Source: Bacteroidota bacterium (GTDB lineage: Bacteria > Bacteroidota > Bacteroidia > Chitinophagales > Saprospiraceae). From it: DNA of 64,000 nucleotides. A program made the translations under genes and the position numbers. The stretch covers positions 19,629 to 83,628 of the forward strand of contig CAUJDW010000042.1 of NCBI GenBank assembly GCA_963169455.1, written 5' to 3'. The notes beneath the pieces were generated by a model. That model ran no database searches and was not told the DNA's origin. It saw only the letters and a list, made by a program, of their open reading frames with translations. This document shows, piece after piece, positions 17,984 to 26,235 of the stretch. The stretch's first letter is position 1, and the number at the start of each line of letters is the position of its first letter.

Positions 17984-18715
17984 CTACTCCTGGTGATACC
18001 TGTGGTTTGGGTCATAAGCGCTCACCACATTTTCATTTTTCACATCGCTTTCCACCAACCCGTCGCGAAGGCGCACCATGCGCTGGGAGTGGGCGGCAAT
18101 TTCCGGTTCGTGGGTTACGACGATGAGGGTATTGCCGGCTTTGTGGATCTCTTCGAAAAGCGCCATGATCTCGACGGAAGTTTTGGTGTCGAGGTTTCCG
18201 GTAGGTTCGTCGGCAAGGATGATGGAGGGGCTGTTGACCAGGGCGCGGGCAATGGCCACGCGCTGGCGCTGCCCGCCCGACAATTCGTTGGGTTTGTGGT
18301 GCATGCGGTCGCCCAGGCCGACGGCGTCAAGCACCTCCCTGGCTTTTTGCTGGCGGGCATTTTTGTTGATGCCGGCATAAACCAGAGGCAGGGCTACGTT
18401 GTCCAGCGCCGTCAGGCGGGGCAGCAGGTTGAAGGTCTGGAAAACGAAACCTATCTCCTTATTGCGCACCTCAGCCAGGGCATTATCGTCCATCGTGCTG
18501 ACGTTGACGCCGTTGAGCCAGTATTCGCCCCCGCTGGGCGTGTCGAGGCAGCCGATGAGGTTCATCAGGGTGGACTTCCCGGAACCGGAAGGGCCCATCA
18601 GAGCAACGTATTCGTTGCTGAAAATATCGAGCGTGATGCCGCGCAGGGCGTTAACCTTTGCGGCGCCCATGATATAGGTTTTGGTCAGTTCCTTAATGGA
18701 AATGATGGTCTTCAT
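17984..18715 (-). CDS. ABC transporter ATPase, MacB/LolD type
   Basis: A 243-aa ATP-binding subunit of the MacB/LolD/FtsE branch, which energises lipoprotein release or efflux permeases. Walker A is 'GPSGSGKST' (around 41-49), the signature is '[15 protein letters not shown]', Walker B is '[12 protein letters not shown]', and the H-loop is 'VVTHE'. The start at 18715 gives '[17 protein letters not shown]'; seven more residues are possible upstream. No permease gene is adjacent, so its partner must be encoded elsewhere. It is 10 bp downstream of gatC and probably co-transcribed. '[16 protein letters not shown]' is typical of MacB-type ATPases in Bacteroidota. Confidence 0.92.
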   Translation of the reverse strand: MKTIISIKELTKTYIMGAAKVNALRGITLDIFSNEYVALMGPSGSGKSTLMNLIGCLDTPSGGEYWLNGVNVSTMDDNALAEVRNKEIGFVFQTFNLLPRLTALDNVALPLVYAGINKNARQQKAREVLDAVGLGDRMHHKPNELSGGQRQRVAIARALVNSPSIILADEPTGNLDTKTSVEIMALFEEIHKAGNTLIVVTHEPEIAAHSQRMVRLRDGLVESDVKNENVVSAYDPNHRYHQE

Positions 18716-18725
18716 GCCGTTTGTT

Positions 18726-19016
18726 TTACAGGTCAATCACTTTTGGCGCCCGGAAAAACGCGCCGTCATGCTCCGGTGCATTGCGCAGGGCGGCCTCGCG
18801 GCTCTCCTGGCCCTCCACGGCATCCTCCCGCAGTACATTCACATCTTCGTTGATGTAGGACAGAGGTTCCACCGCATCGGTATCCAGTTCCTGCAGTTTT
18901 TCCACCATGGCCAGGATGTTGTTGAGGTCTTTTATCAGCCGGGATTCTTCTTCCGGGCTGACCTCCAGCCGGGCCAGGTGTTCGAGCCTTGAAATTAGCT
19001 GCTTATCTATTTTCAT
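18726..19016 (-). CDS. gatC: Asp/Glu-tRNA amidotransferase subunit C
   Basis: A 96-aa subunit of the GatCAB amidotransferase, which converts Glu-tRNA(Gln) and Asp-tRNA(Asn) to their amide forms. '[20 protein letters not shown]' and '[17 protein letters not shown]' are the family's N-terminal helices. '[18 protein letters not shown]' and the C-terminal '[19 protein letters not shown]' make the assignment secure. gatA and gatB are not in the window. It lies 10 bp upstream of the MacB/LolD-type ATPase and is divergent from the deoxynucleoside kinase with 82 bp between starts. Confidence 0.95.
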   Translation of the reverse strand: MKIDKQLISRLEHLARLEVSPEEESRLIKDLNNILAMVEKLQELDTDAVEPLSYINEDVNVLREDAVEGQESREAALRNAPEHDGAFFRAPKVIDL

Positions 19017-19098
19017 AACAGATTTTTAGAAGTTTGGCGGCATTTCTTCGTTGAACGGCAGAGTTTCTTATTTTCGTAACCGGAAACAAAACTTTACT

Positions 19099-19749
19099 AT
19101 GAGCCTGCCGCAGGAATTTACGCCACCAAAGATAAAACACATTGCCATAGCCGGAAACATCGGGGCGGGGAAAACCACCCTGACCGAAAAACTGAGCAAA
19201 CACTTCGGCTGGGAAGTGCACTATGAATCTACCGAAGACAACCCCTACCTCAGCGATTTCTACAACGATATGCAGCGCTGGTCGTTCAACCTGCAGATTT
19301 ACTTCCTCAACAGCAGATACCAACAGGTGCTCCGCATTCTGAACGGCGATAAAACCGTGGTGCAGGACCGCACCATCTTCGAAGACGCCTACATTTTCGC
19401 CCCGAACCTGCACGACATGGGGCTGATGTCGACGCGCGACTTCCAGAACTACTTCCAGTTGTTCAAAACCATGTCTTCCCAGGTCCGCCCCCCCGACCTG
19501 CTGATCTACCTCCGGGCCAGCATCCCCACCCTGGTCGACCACATCCAGGAACGGGGGCGCGACTACGAAGGCAACATGAGCCTGGATTACCTGCGCCGCC
19601 TCAACGAACGCTACGAAAACTGGATCAGTGGTTATAAGGAAGGCAGGCTGCTCATCATCAACGCCGACCAGTATGATTTCATGCACAGCCTGGAAGACCT
19701 CGGCGAGGTGGTCAACCTCGTGCGGGGGCAGTTGCACGGGTTGTTCTAG
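19099..19749 (+). CDS. Deoxynucleoside kinase
   Basis: A 216-aa kinase of the dNK/dGK/dCK family, which phosphorylates deoxynucleosides for salvage. The P-loop is 'GNIGAGKTT' (19-27), the 'DRTIFEDAYIFA' motif corresponds to the DRS/ERS base-recognition and catalytic segment, and 'RGRDYE' resembles the Arg-rich LID. The ATG at 19099 was preferred because residues upstream ('RNRKQNFT') are not conserved in the family. Base specificity is not predictable. It is divergent from gatC. A tandem 8-bp repeat begins 13 bp after its stop. Confidence 0.92.
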   Translation: MSLPQEFTPPKIKHIAIAGNIGAGKTTLTEKLSKHFGWEVHYESTEDNPYLSDFYNDMQRWSFNLQIYFLNSRYQQVLRILNGDKTVVQDRTIFEDAYIFAPNLHDMGLMSTRDFQNYFQLFKTMSSQVRPPDLLIYLRASIPTLVDHIQERGRDYEGNMSLDYLRRLNERYENWISGYKEGRLLIINADQYDFMHSLEDLGEVVNLVRGQLHGLF

Positions 19750-19762
19750 GGAGTGGGGATGG

Positions 19763-19826
19763 CTATATTGCTATATTGCTATATTGCTATATTGCTATAT
19801 TGTCATATTGTTATATTGTCATATTA
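19763..19826. repeat. 8-bp tandem repeat (CTATATTG), 8 units
   Basis: Five perfect CTATATTG units (19763-19802) are followed by three diverged ones: TCATATTG, TTATATTG and TCATATTA. The array is in the gap between two convergent genes, so a change in unit number would not shift a reading frame. Its AT content is far above the flanking genes. Confidence 0.9.
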
Positions 19827-19844
19827 TTGAAAGCTTAACTTCGA

Positions 19845-20060
19845 CTAAGGCCTGGGCAAATCTCGATTTGGCGCCGTTGCCTGTGCAGGTTGTTCCATCC
19901 CCAGCACCTCTTTTACTTTTGCAGGTAAGATCTTTTCCAGGCTGGCGCCGCTGGCAGTATAGGCCAGCCCTCCGATCAGCAAAAGGTGAAATAAGATGGT
20001 GGCGTACAAGGCTTTCTGCCGGTTTAGGCGGGCGGTGCGTTCGAAGCGGTAGTTATTCAT
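19845..20060 (-). CDS. Small single-pass membrane protein (71 aa)
   Basis: Function not recognised. The N terminus is basic ('MNNYRFERTARLNRQKALYA'), followed by one hydrophobic helix (about 20-38, 'TILFHLLLIGGLAYTA') and a polar, Pro-rich C-terminal tail containing 'KILPAKVKEVLG'. The positive-inside pattern implies the tail is periplasmic. The composition and the 'KILPAKVKEVLGM' segment look like a real but short Bacteroidota gene. It is divergent from yggS. Confidence 0.6.
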   Translation of the reverse strand: MNNYRFERTARLNRQKALYATILFHLLLIGGLAYTASGASLEKILPAKVKEVLGMEQPAQATAPNRDLPRP

Positions 20061-20181
20061 AGCCGGTGGTTTTGAAAGGTTTGCTGATTTTGAAATAACG
20101 AGCAGGATTCCGGGATTATTTCAGCGGCAACTTCCCTTCCCCATCCTGTGTTACCCTTATAGAAAAACCAATAAGCACACT

Positions 20182-20841
20182 ATGATCCCTTTACACCAAC
20201 TGCTTGAAGAACTCGCCCCTGCCCACGTCCGGCTCGTCGCCGTTTCCAAAACCAAGCCCATCGAACAGATCCTGGAAATCTACAATCAGGGCCAGCGCAT
20301 CTTCGGTGAGAACATCGTTCAGGAACTCGTGCCCAAATACGAAGCCCTGCCCAAAGATATCCAATGGCACCTCATCGGCCACCTGCAGAGCAACAAGGCC
20401 AAATACGTCGCTCCCTTCGTGGACATGATCGAATCGGTGGACAGTTTCAAACTGCTTATGGAGATCGATAAACAGGCCGCCAAATGCAGCCGCACCATCG
20501 ACTGCCTGCTGGAAATGAAGATCGCCGAAGAGGAAAGCAAATACGGCTTTACCCGGGAAGAGGTGGAGGAAATGCTGCGGAATCCGGAGTTCAAGTCCCT
20601 GCACAACGTCCGCATCTGCGGGCTGATGGGCATCGGAACATTCACGGAGGATGAAGCCCAGACGCGCCGCGAATTCCGGGGGCTGAAAGAATTCTTCAGC
20701 CAGCTCAAAAGCACTTATTTCGCCGACAAGGATCACTTCCGGCAGATTTCCATGGGCATGTCAGGCGATTACAAAATCGCCATCGAGGAAGGCAGCACGA
20801 TGGTCAGGATCGGGAGCCTGATCTTTGGGGAAAGGGGATAA
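20182..20841 (+). CDS. YggS/PLPBP family PLP homeostasis protein
   Basis: A 219-aa fold-type III PLP-binding protein that buffers cellular pyridoxal phosphate and has no known catalytic activity. The PLP lysine is in 'VRLVAVSKTKP' (around K23). 'FGENIVQELVPKYEALP', 'WHLIGHLQSNKAKY', and the phosphate-binding 'SMGMSGDYKIAIEEGSTMVRIG' region (split across 190-212) are all diagnostic. The length is normal. No linked gene explains its context; it is flanked by a small membrane protein and a lipoprotein on the opposite strand. Confidence 0.95.
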   Translation: MIPLHQLLEELAPAHVRLVAVSKTKPIEQILEIYNQGQRIFGENIVQELVPKYEALPKDIQWHLIGHLQSNKAKYVAPFVDMIESVDSFKLLMEIDKQAAKCSRTIDCLLEMKIAEEESKYGFTREEVEEMLRNPEFKSLHNVRICGLMGIGTFTEDEAQTRREFRGLKEFFSQLKSTYFADKDHFRQISMGMSGDYKIAIEEGSTMVRIGSLIFGERG

Positions 20842-20899
20842 GGGCAAAGTGTAATCCGCCCCTTGAGCATTTTTTCCTTCTCAGTTATAAACAAAAATT

Positions 20900-21619
20900 T
20901 TATTCGCCTTTCCGAAGGTCATTGACTGTTTTTTGCTCCAGGGAAAAATAGAGGAACTCATGCTCGGCTGATTTACCAACCGGGCTTTGGGCTTCCATGC
21001 CAATCTTCACCGTTTCCTGATGCGGCAGCGAAGACAATCTGGCCATTTTGTAATCTTTCCCGTCTTCTGACCAGTGCATGGCATAAATGTCCCCTTTCCT
21101 GATCATCCTTAACCAAATGCTGTCCCGGCCATTCAATATGGCTCCGTTGGCGTCGTCCGAGCTTCCTCTGGTGACTACCGTAACGATGCTTTTCCCGGTG
21201 GCATCGGAATTTTCAAATGCGAATTTAATCCAGTTGGTGCTGTCTATATAAACCATCAGGGCGGCGGCATTCCACATCGACGAAAAATCGGGCTTTACCT
21301 GAGCCGTGGCTACAAAATCCCCTTGAATTTCCCGGTAGAGCAAGGGCGCGGTAGCTGTTCGTTTTCCATCTTCCGGGTTGTTGAAAAAGTCCGAACCTTC
21401 CGAAGCCGTGACCCGCATGGAGCCATCGGAAACTGAGAACTTTTCCGGTGGGTTCATCCACTGAAAACCATCCAGATTGCTGCTGTTCACCGTCGCCAGC
21501 AGGTTCTCCGCCTGCGGGGAGGGATCATCTTTTTTTTCTCCCCCGAAAGCCGGGGCATCATTTTCCTGACAGGCCGAAAAGCTTATTGCCAAAGCCAGGA
21601 TAATGGATATGCTTTTCAT
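20900..21619 (-). CDS. DUF1349-domain lipoprotein
   Basis: A 239-aa protein with lipoprotein signal 'MKSISIILALAISFSACQEN' (Cys at 17), an acidic linker, and a DUF1349 domain over about 45-235. The domain begins 'DGFQWMNPPEKFSVSDGSMR', and 'TASEGSDFFNNPEDG', 'QVKPDFSSMWNAAALMVYID' and 'IWLRMIRKGDIYAMHWSEDG' follow. This is a concanavalin-like beta-jelly-roll fold found in regulatory and glycan-associated proteins (YesU-like). Most homologues are cytoplasmic or secreted; here the lipoprotein anchor places it in the envelope. Carbohydrate binding is plausible but inferred. Confidence 0.88.
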   Translation of the reverse strand: MKSISIILALAISFSACQENDAPAFGGEKKDDPSPQAENLLATVNSSNLDGFQWMNPPEKFSVSDGSMRVTASEGSDFFNNPEDGKRTATAPLLYREIQGDFVATAQVKPDFSSMWNAAALMVYIDSTNWIKFAFENSDATGKSIVTVVTRGSSDDANGAILNGRDSIWLRMIRKGDIYAMHWSEDGKDYKMARLSSLPHQETVKIGMEAQSPVGKSAEHEFLYFSLEQKTVNDLRKGE

Positions 21620-21670
21620 TTTGCTGTTTTTTATTCGTTACAGGCCCCTTGAAAAAGGGCAGCTCCCCAT

Positions 21671-22798
21671 TCAACTCAGAATTTCCCGCAACTTCCCCAC
21701 CACAATATCCACCTCTTCTTTGGTATTGTGGTGCGAAAACGAAAAGCGGATCGTCTTCCTGTCCGGGTCGCCATTCAGGGCGGCGATGACGTGGGAGCCG
21801 GCGTCCGCTCCGGAGCTACAGGCGCTGCCGCCGGAAGCGCTGATGCCGGCGATGTCGAGGTTGAGCAACAGCAGGTCTGCCTTGGGGGATGGGGGGAAGG
21901 CTACGCTGAGCAGCTTGTAATGCCCCTTGTCGGGGTCGCCATTGTACTGCAGCCCGTCGAAATGGGCGTCGAGCTGATGGCGCAGGTAGTCGCGCACCGA
22001 TTGGGTATGGGCGCGGCGGGCTTCCATGTTGCCGTAAGCCAGGCTCAGCGCCCTGGCCAGCCCGAGGATGCCGTAGATGTTCTCCGTGCCCCCCCTCATG
22101 TTACGCTCCTGGGAGCCGCCGTCGAGGAAAGGCTTGATGTTGTTGTCGCCATTGATATAAATAAAACCCACTCCTTTGGGCCCGTGGAACTTGTGGGCGG
22201 CGCCAGACAGGAAATTGATGGGGTTTTTGGAGACGTCAATGGGATAATAACCGATGGTTTGAACGGTATCGGAATGGAAGAGCGCGTCGTATTGCCGGCA
22301 CAAAGCCCCTACCCCATCCAGGCCGGTCATGGTTCCGATCTCGTTGTTGGAGTGCATGAGGGAAACCATGGTTTTGGGCCCGCCGGCCTGAAGCAGCTCT
22401 TCCAGGTGCCCCATATCCACCCTACCCTTCTCATCGAGGCGGACGTGAGCCACTTCCACCTGCCCCAGCCGCTCAAGTGTATCCAGGGAATGCAGCACGC
22501 AGTGGTGTTCAATTGGCGAAGAGATTATCCGGCGCACGCCCAGGTCCCGCACCGCGTTTTTCAGCGCCATATTGTTCGACTCGGTGCCGCCGCTTGTAAA
22601 AAACACCTCTCCTATGGAAGCGCCCAGGCAGTGGGCCACCTCTTTGCGCGCCTGTTCGATAGCAGCCCGGGCGGCGCGCCCCTCGGCGTGAATGGAGGAA
22701 GGGTTGCCGAATTTCTCGCGCATGGCTTCCGCCATTACCTCGATGACTTCGGGTTCCATGGGCGTGGTGGCGGCGTTGTCGAAGTATATCCGGGACAT
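21671..22798 (-). CDS. Cysteine desulfurase (NifS/IscS family)
   Basis: A 375-aa fold-type I PLP enzyme that takes sulfur from cysteine for Fe-S clusters and thio-modifications. 'FTSGGTESNNMALK' (PLP phosphate loop), the PLP Lys in 'SGAAHKFHGPKGVGF', and the catalytic Cys in 'GISASGGSACSSGAD' are present. The Cys loop is of the longer IscS/NifS (group I) type. The start 'MSRIYFDNAATTPMEPEVIE' is canonical. No iscU or suf genes are adjacent. A second, larger class V PLP enzyme lies 161 bp upstream on the same strand. Confidence 0.94.
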   Translation of the reverse strand: MSRIYFDNAATTPMEPEVIEVMAEAMREKFGNPSSIHAEGRAARAAIEQARKEVAHCLGASIGEVFFTSGGTESNNMALKNAVRDLGVRRIISSPIEHHCVLHSLDTLERLGQVEVAHVRLDEKGRVDMGHLEELLQAGGPKTMVSLMHSNNEIGTMTGLDGVGALCRQYDALFHSDTVQTIGYYPIDVSKNPINFLSGAAHKFHGPKGVGFIYINGDNNIKPFLDGGSQERNMRGGTENIYGILGLARALSLAYGNMEARRAHTQSVRDYLRHQLDAHFDGLQYNGDPDKGHYKLLSVAFPPSPKADLLLLNLDIAGISASGGSACSSGADAGSHVIAALNGDPDRKTIRFSFSHHNTKEEVDIVVGKLREILS

Positions 22799-22910
22799 TG
22801 TTTTTTATTTTTTCCAAATAAACCGCACAAGGCGAGATGATTCTGCGTTTTCACGGGAACCGTGGAGGCTCAAAGTGTGACGGGCGGTTTGGGCGTCTTT
22901 CCTGCGAAAA

Positions 22911-22938
22911 CCTTTGCGTTCTCTGCGCCTCTGCGGTT
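22911..22938. repeat. CTCTGCGCCTCTGCG-type intergenic repeat
   Basis: The stretch reads CCTTTGCGTT then CTCTGCGCCTCTGCGGTT. It shares the 'GCGCCTCTGCG' core with the inverted repeat at 15721-15812. It lies between the two class V PLP enzyme genes and belongs to neither. Confidence 0.45.
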
Positions 22939-22959
22939 AAATTTAACCTGGAGCTTGCA

Positions 22960-24483
22960 TTAAAGCAATTCCGGGTCGAACCACCCCTCCACCAAACCCG
23001 ATTTATGGCCGGGCTGGTTCCTGTAGCTGAATTCATTGGTGTGGGTATTGTACTCATAGTCCTGTGCCCACTCCTGGTGGTTGTGGTAAACGGCCTCCAG
23101 GGCGTCGAGGACAAAGTCCACTTCCGCGTCCGTCATAGTGGGGTGGATCGACATGCGAATCCAGCCCGGCTTGTCGGAAAGGTCGCCGAGGTTGATCTTG
23201 TCGGTGATGGATTTGGAGTGCTGCCGGGAGACGTGCAGCAGGTAGTGGCCGTAGGTGCCTGCACAGGAGCAGCCGCCGCGCATCTGCACGCCGAAGCGGT
23301 CGTTGAGCAGTTTGACGCCCAGGTTGTAGTGCAGGCCTTCGATATAAAAAGAAATGACCCCCAGCCGCTCGCGTATATTGTCGGCAAGGATATGCAGTTT
23401 CGGCAGGCGGTCCAGCCGCTGCCAGATGCGGTGCATCATTTCTGCTTCCCGCTCCAGAATGGCCTCCACGCCCATTTTTTCTTTCAGCCGGATGCTGAGC
23501 GCTACCCGCATAGTCTGCAAAAATGCCGGCGTGCCGCCGTCTTCGCGGGCTTCGATCTCTTCCAGGTATTTGTGGCCGCCCCAGGGGTTGGTCCAGTCAA
23601 CCGTGCCCCCGCCGGGATTGTCGGGCACCCGGTTGGTGTACAGTTTGGGGTCGAAAATGAGAATGCCGCTGGATCCGGGGCCGCCCAGAAATTTGTGGGG
23701 TGAAAAATAGATGGCGTCCAGGTGTTGCAGTTCATTCTCCGGGCGCATGTTGATGCTGATGTAAGGCGCCGAGCAGGCGAAATCGACAAAACAAAGCCCG
23801 CCGTGGCGGTGCATGATCTCTGCGATCTCGTGATAAGGCGTTTTGATGCCCGTTACATTGGAACAGGAAGTGACCGCCGCGATCTTGAGTTTCCGGCACT
23901 GGTGCTGCCCCAGCAGGGATTCCAGGGCGTTCAGGTCCACCCTGCCGTCTTCCGTGGGCGGAATAACGGCCACCTCCGCCAGGGTTTCCAGCCAGGAAGT
24001 CTGGTTGGAGTGGTGCTCCATGTGGGTGACGAATACGACCGGGCGCTCCTCCACAGGCAGGATCACCTTGTCGGTATATCTTTCGTGGACTTTCAGGCCC
24101 AGTATCCGCTGGAATTTGTTGACGACGCCGGTCATGCCGGAATTGGATGAGATCAGTACGTCCTTACTGCGCGCCCCGACGTGTTGTTTGATGATGTCCT
24201 TGGCATGGTGATAGGCCATGGTCATGGAAGAGCCGGTGACCGTCGTCTCGGTATGGGTGTTTCCCACAAAAGGTGCGATCTTTTCGGCGAGGATGCGCTC
24301 GATGGGTTCGTATAGCCTGCCGCTGGCCGTCCAGTCGGCATACACGATGCGCCTGGGGCCGAAAGGCGTTTCGAACTCCTGGTCGTAACCGATTATCTTT
24401 TTCCGGAACGGCTCGAAGTACTGTTCGAGGTCCCGGGTTTTGCCGGGCCTGGGGCCGGCATGCCTGGTGGTGAGGGCTTCCAT
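22960..24483 (-). CDS. Class V aminotransferase-fold PLP enzyme (cysteine desulfurase-like)
   Basis: A 507-aa fold-type I PLP enzyme larger than normal IscS/SufS proteins (about 400 aa). 'YADWTASGRLYEPIE' near the N terminus, 'VTHMEHHSNQTSWLE', 'CFVDFACSAPYISIN' and the PLP Lys in 'FSPHKFLGGPGSSGILIFD' are clear. A Cys-rich loop 'MRGGCSCAGTYGHYLL' occupies the position of the desulfurase catalytic Cys. The C-terminal extension ('EWAQDYEYNTHTNEF') has no counterpart in ordinary desulfurases. It may be a selenocysteine lyase/desulfurase-like enzyme; the substrate is unknown. Its gene lies upstream of the smaller desulfurase. Confidence 0.85.
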   Translation of the reverse strand: MEALTTRHAGPRPGKTRDLEQYFEPFRKKIIGYDQEFETPFGPRRIVYADWTASGRLYEPIERILAEKIAPFVGNTHTETTVTGSSMTMAYHHAKDIIKQHVGARSKDVLISSNSGMTGVVNKFQRILGLKVHERYTDKVILPVEERPVVFVTHMEHHSNQTSWLETLAEVAVIPPTEDGRVDLNALESLLGQHQCRKLKIAAVTSCSNVTGIKTPYHEIAEIMHRHGGLCFVDFACSAPYISINMRPENELQHLDAIYFSPHKFLGGPGSSGILIFDPKLYTNRVPDNPGGGTVDWTNPWGGHKYLEEIEAREDGGTPAFLQTMRVALSIRLKEKMGVEAILEREAEMMHRIWQRLDRLPKLHILADNIRERLGVISFYIEGLHYNLGVKLLNDRFGVQMRGGCSCAGTYGHYLLHVSRQHSKSITDKINLGDLSDKPGWIRMSIHPTMTDAEVDFVLDALEAVYHNHQEWAQDYEYNTHTNEFSYRNQPGHKSGLVEGWFDPELL

Positions 24484-24558
24484 ATTTTACAAGTTGGTCT
24501 GGCTGGTGAATAATACGCGGGCTCCTGATCGGCCGCCGGCATCAGGCGAAGGGTTGCC

Positions 24559-25941
24559 TCAGGCCTTCAGCACCAAATCCGCTTCCGCTTTCATAGTGTC
24601 GGCTAGTTGCCGGGCTGCTTCCGGGCTGCCCCCTTCGGAGTAGATGCGGATAATGGGCTCGGTATTGGATTTTCGCAAGTGCACCCATCCGTGCTCAAAA
24701 TCGATCTTCAGGCCATCGATGGTATTGCAGTTCTCGCCTCTGAAGCGCTGTTCCAACCTGGACAGCAGGCGTTCGATATCGATTTCCGGGCTCAGGGCTA
24801 TTTTGTCTTTGACCATGTAATAATCGGGGTAAGCAGCCCGCAGGGCGGAAGCAGTTTGCCCGCTTTTGGCCAGATAGGTAAGGAAAATGGCCAGCCCCGC
24901 GAGGGCGTCCCTTCCGTAGTGCAGGCCGGGCACGATGACGCCGCCGTTGCCTTCACCGCCGATAACGGCGCCTACTTCCTTCATCTTGCTGACGACGTTC
25001 ACTTCTCCCACGGCGCTGGCGAAGTACTGCCCGCCCCGTCCGGCCGTCACGTCGCGCAGGGCGCGGGTGGAAGACAGATTTGAAACGGTGTTGCCCGGCT
25101 GGTGCTGCAGGATGTAATCGGCAACCGCCACCAGGGTGTATTCTTCGCCGAAAAGTGTTCCGTTTTCGCACACCAGGGCGAGGCGATCCACATCCGGGTC
25201 GACGGCAGCCCCGAGGGCGGCGCCCTGTTCGGTTACGGCCCGGCGCAATTCCTGGAGGTGCTGGGGCAGCGGTTCCGGGTTGTGGGCGAAGCGGCCGTTG
25301 GGTTCGCCGTTCAGCAGGATGGCTTCGCAGCCCAGGCGTTCCAGCAGAGCGGGCATTGCAACCGCCCCGCTGCTGTTGATGCAGTCGACAACCACCTTGT
25401 ACCCCTGCCGGCGCACGGCCCCGGCATCCACAAAAGGCAGCGAAAGAACAGCGTCGATGTGTTTTTCCAGGTATCCCTCCGCCTGCCTGCAGGCGCCCAG
25501 CTCATCTACCGGTGCATAAACGATGCCGCCGCTGTCGATGAGCGCCAGCAGCGCTTCCCCATCGGCCTGGGAGATGAACTCGCCTTTGTGGTTCAGGAAC
25601 TTCAACGCGTTCCATTCGGCGGGATTGTGGCTCGCCGTAATGATGATGCCCGCGCCGGCGCCTTCCATGGCCACGGCCATCTCAACCGTCGGCGTGGTGG
25701 AAAGCCCAAGGTCTATAACTTCGATGCCCAGGCCCATGAGCGTAGCGGTTACCAACTGGCTCACCATCGGCCCGGAAATGCGCCCGTCGCGGCCGATAAC
25801 CACCCGGGGCTTGCCGCCGTTTTGCAAAACCCAGTATCCAAAGCCGGCAGTACATTCCACAATATCCTGAGGGGTGAGGTTTTCACCGGCTCGCCCGCCG
25901 ATAGTTCCTCTTATGCCCGAGATTGATTTGATCAGCGCCAA
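24559..25941 (-). CDS. glmM: Phosphoglucosamine mutase
   Basis: A 460-aa alpha-D-phosphohexomutase, assigned to interconversion of glucosamine-6-P and glucosamine-1-P for peptidoglycan and LPS precursors. The N terminus 'LIKSISGIRGTIGGRAGENL' is typical of Bacteroidota GlmM. The phosphoserine loop is 'TASHNPAEWNALKF', the Mg loop 'DPDVDRLALV' (DPDVDR in place of the common DPDADR), the sugar loop 'GGEGNGGVIVPG', and the phosphate site 'RKSNTEPIIRIYSEG'. The TTG at 25941 is preferred because it gives the conserved length; a TTG eight codons upstream (25965) is an alternative. It is divergent from the 44-aa membrane protein gene. Confidence 0.9.
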   Translation of the reverse strand: MALIKSISGIRGTIGGRAGENLTPQDIVECTAGFGYWVLQNGGKPRVVIGRDGRISGPMVSQLVTATLMGLGIEVIDLGLSTTPTVEMAVAMEGAGAGIIITASHNPAEWNALKFLNHKGEFISQADGEALLALIDSGGIVYAPVDELGACRQAEGYLEKHIDAVLSLPFVDAGAVRRQGYKVVVDCINSSGAVAMPALLERLGCEAILLNGEPNGRFAHNPEPLPQHLQELRRAVTEQGAALGAAVDPDVDRLALVCENGTLFGEEYTLVAVADYILQHQPGNTVSNLSSTRALRDVTAGRGGQYFASAVGEVNVVSKMKEVGAVIGGEGNGGVIVPGLHYGRDALAGLAIFLTYLAKSGQTASALRAAYPDYYMVKDKIALSPEIDIERLLSRLEQRFRGENCNTIDGLKIDFEHGWVHLRKSNTEPIIRIYSEGGSPEAARQLADTMKAEADLVLKA

Positions 25942-26100
25942 AGTCCTGTTTTTTTGTTTCTGCAAAAGTAAGAAAAAAAGGCTCGCAAGCCTGCGTTTTC
26001 CAGGCCGGCCGCCATTTATGGGCCTGCCTGAAATATTCCCTGGGAATTTTTATTTTAACAATCCTGAATTTGCAATATTTACAGATAAAACGGAAGAACT

Positions 26101-26235
26101 ATGGCCAAGTCAAGAAAACAAAGAAGGCTGGAGTCGCGGGATCGGCGGGATGCCCGGAAATTCATGACCGTGGTGATTATTGCTACCCTGGCTCTCCTTA
26201 TTTTGCTCTATATCGTATTCAGGCATTCCTTCTAA
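26101..26235 (+). CDS. 44-aa single-pass membrane protein
   Basis: An ATG at 26101 opens a 44-codon frame ending TAA at 26233-26235. The product is strongly basic at the N terminus ('MAKSRKQRRLESRDRRDARK') and then has one hydrophobic helix ('FMTVVIIATLALLILLYIVF') before a short 'RHSF' tail. The Arg-rich/hydrophobic layout follows the positive-inside rule. Its stop overlaps the stop of the converging membrane protein gene by 4 bp (CTAA). I do not recognise a family; it could be a small envelope or cell-division accessory protein. Confidence 0.65.
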   Translation: MAKSRKQRRLESRDRRDARKFMTVVIIATLALLILLYIVFRHSF

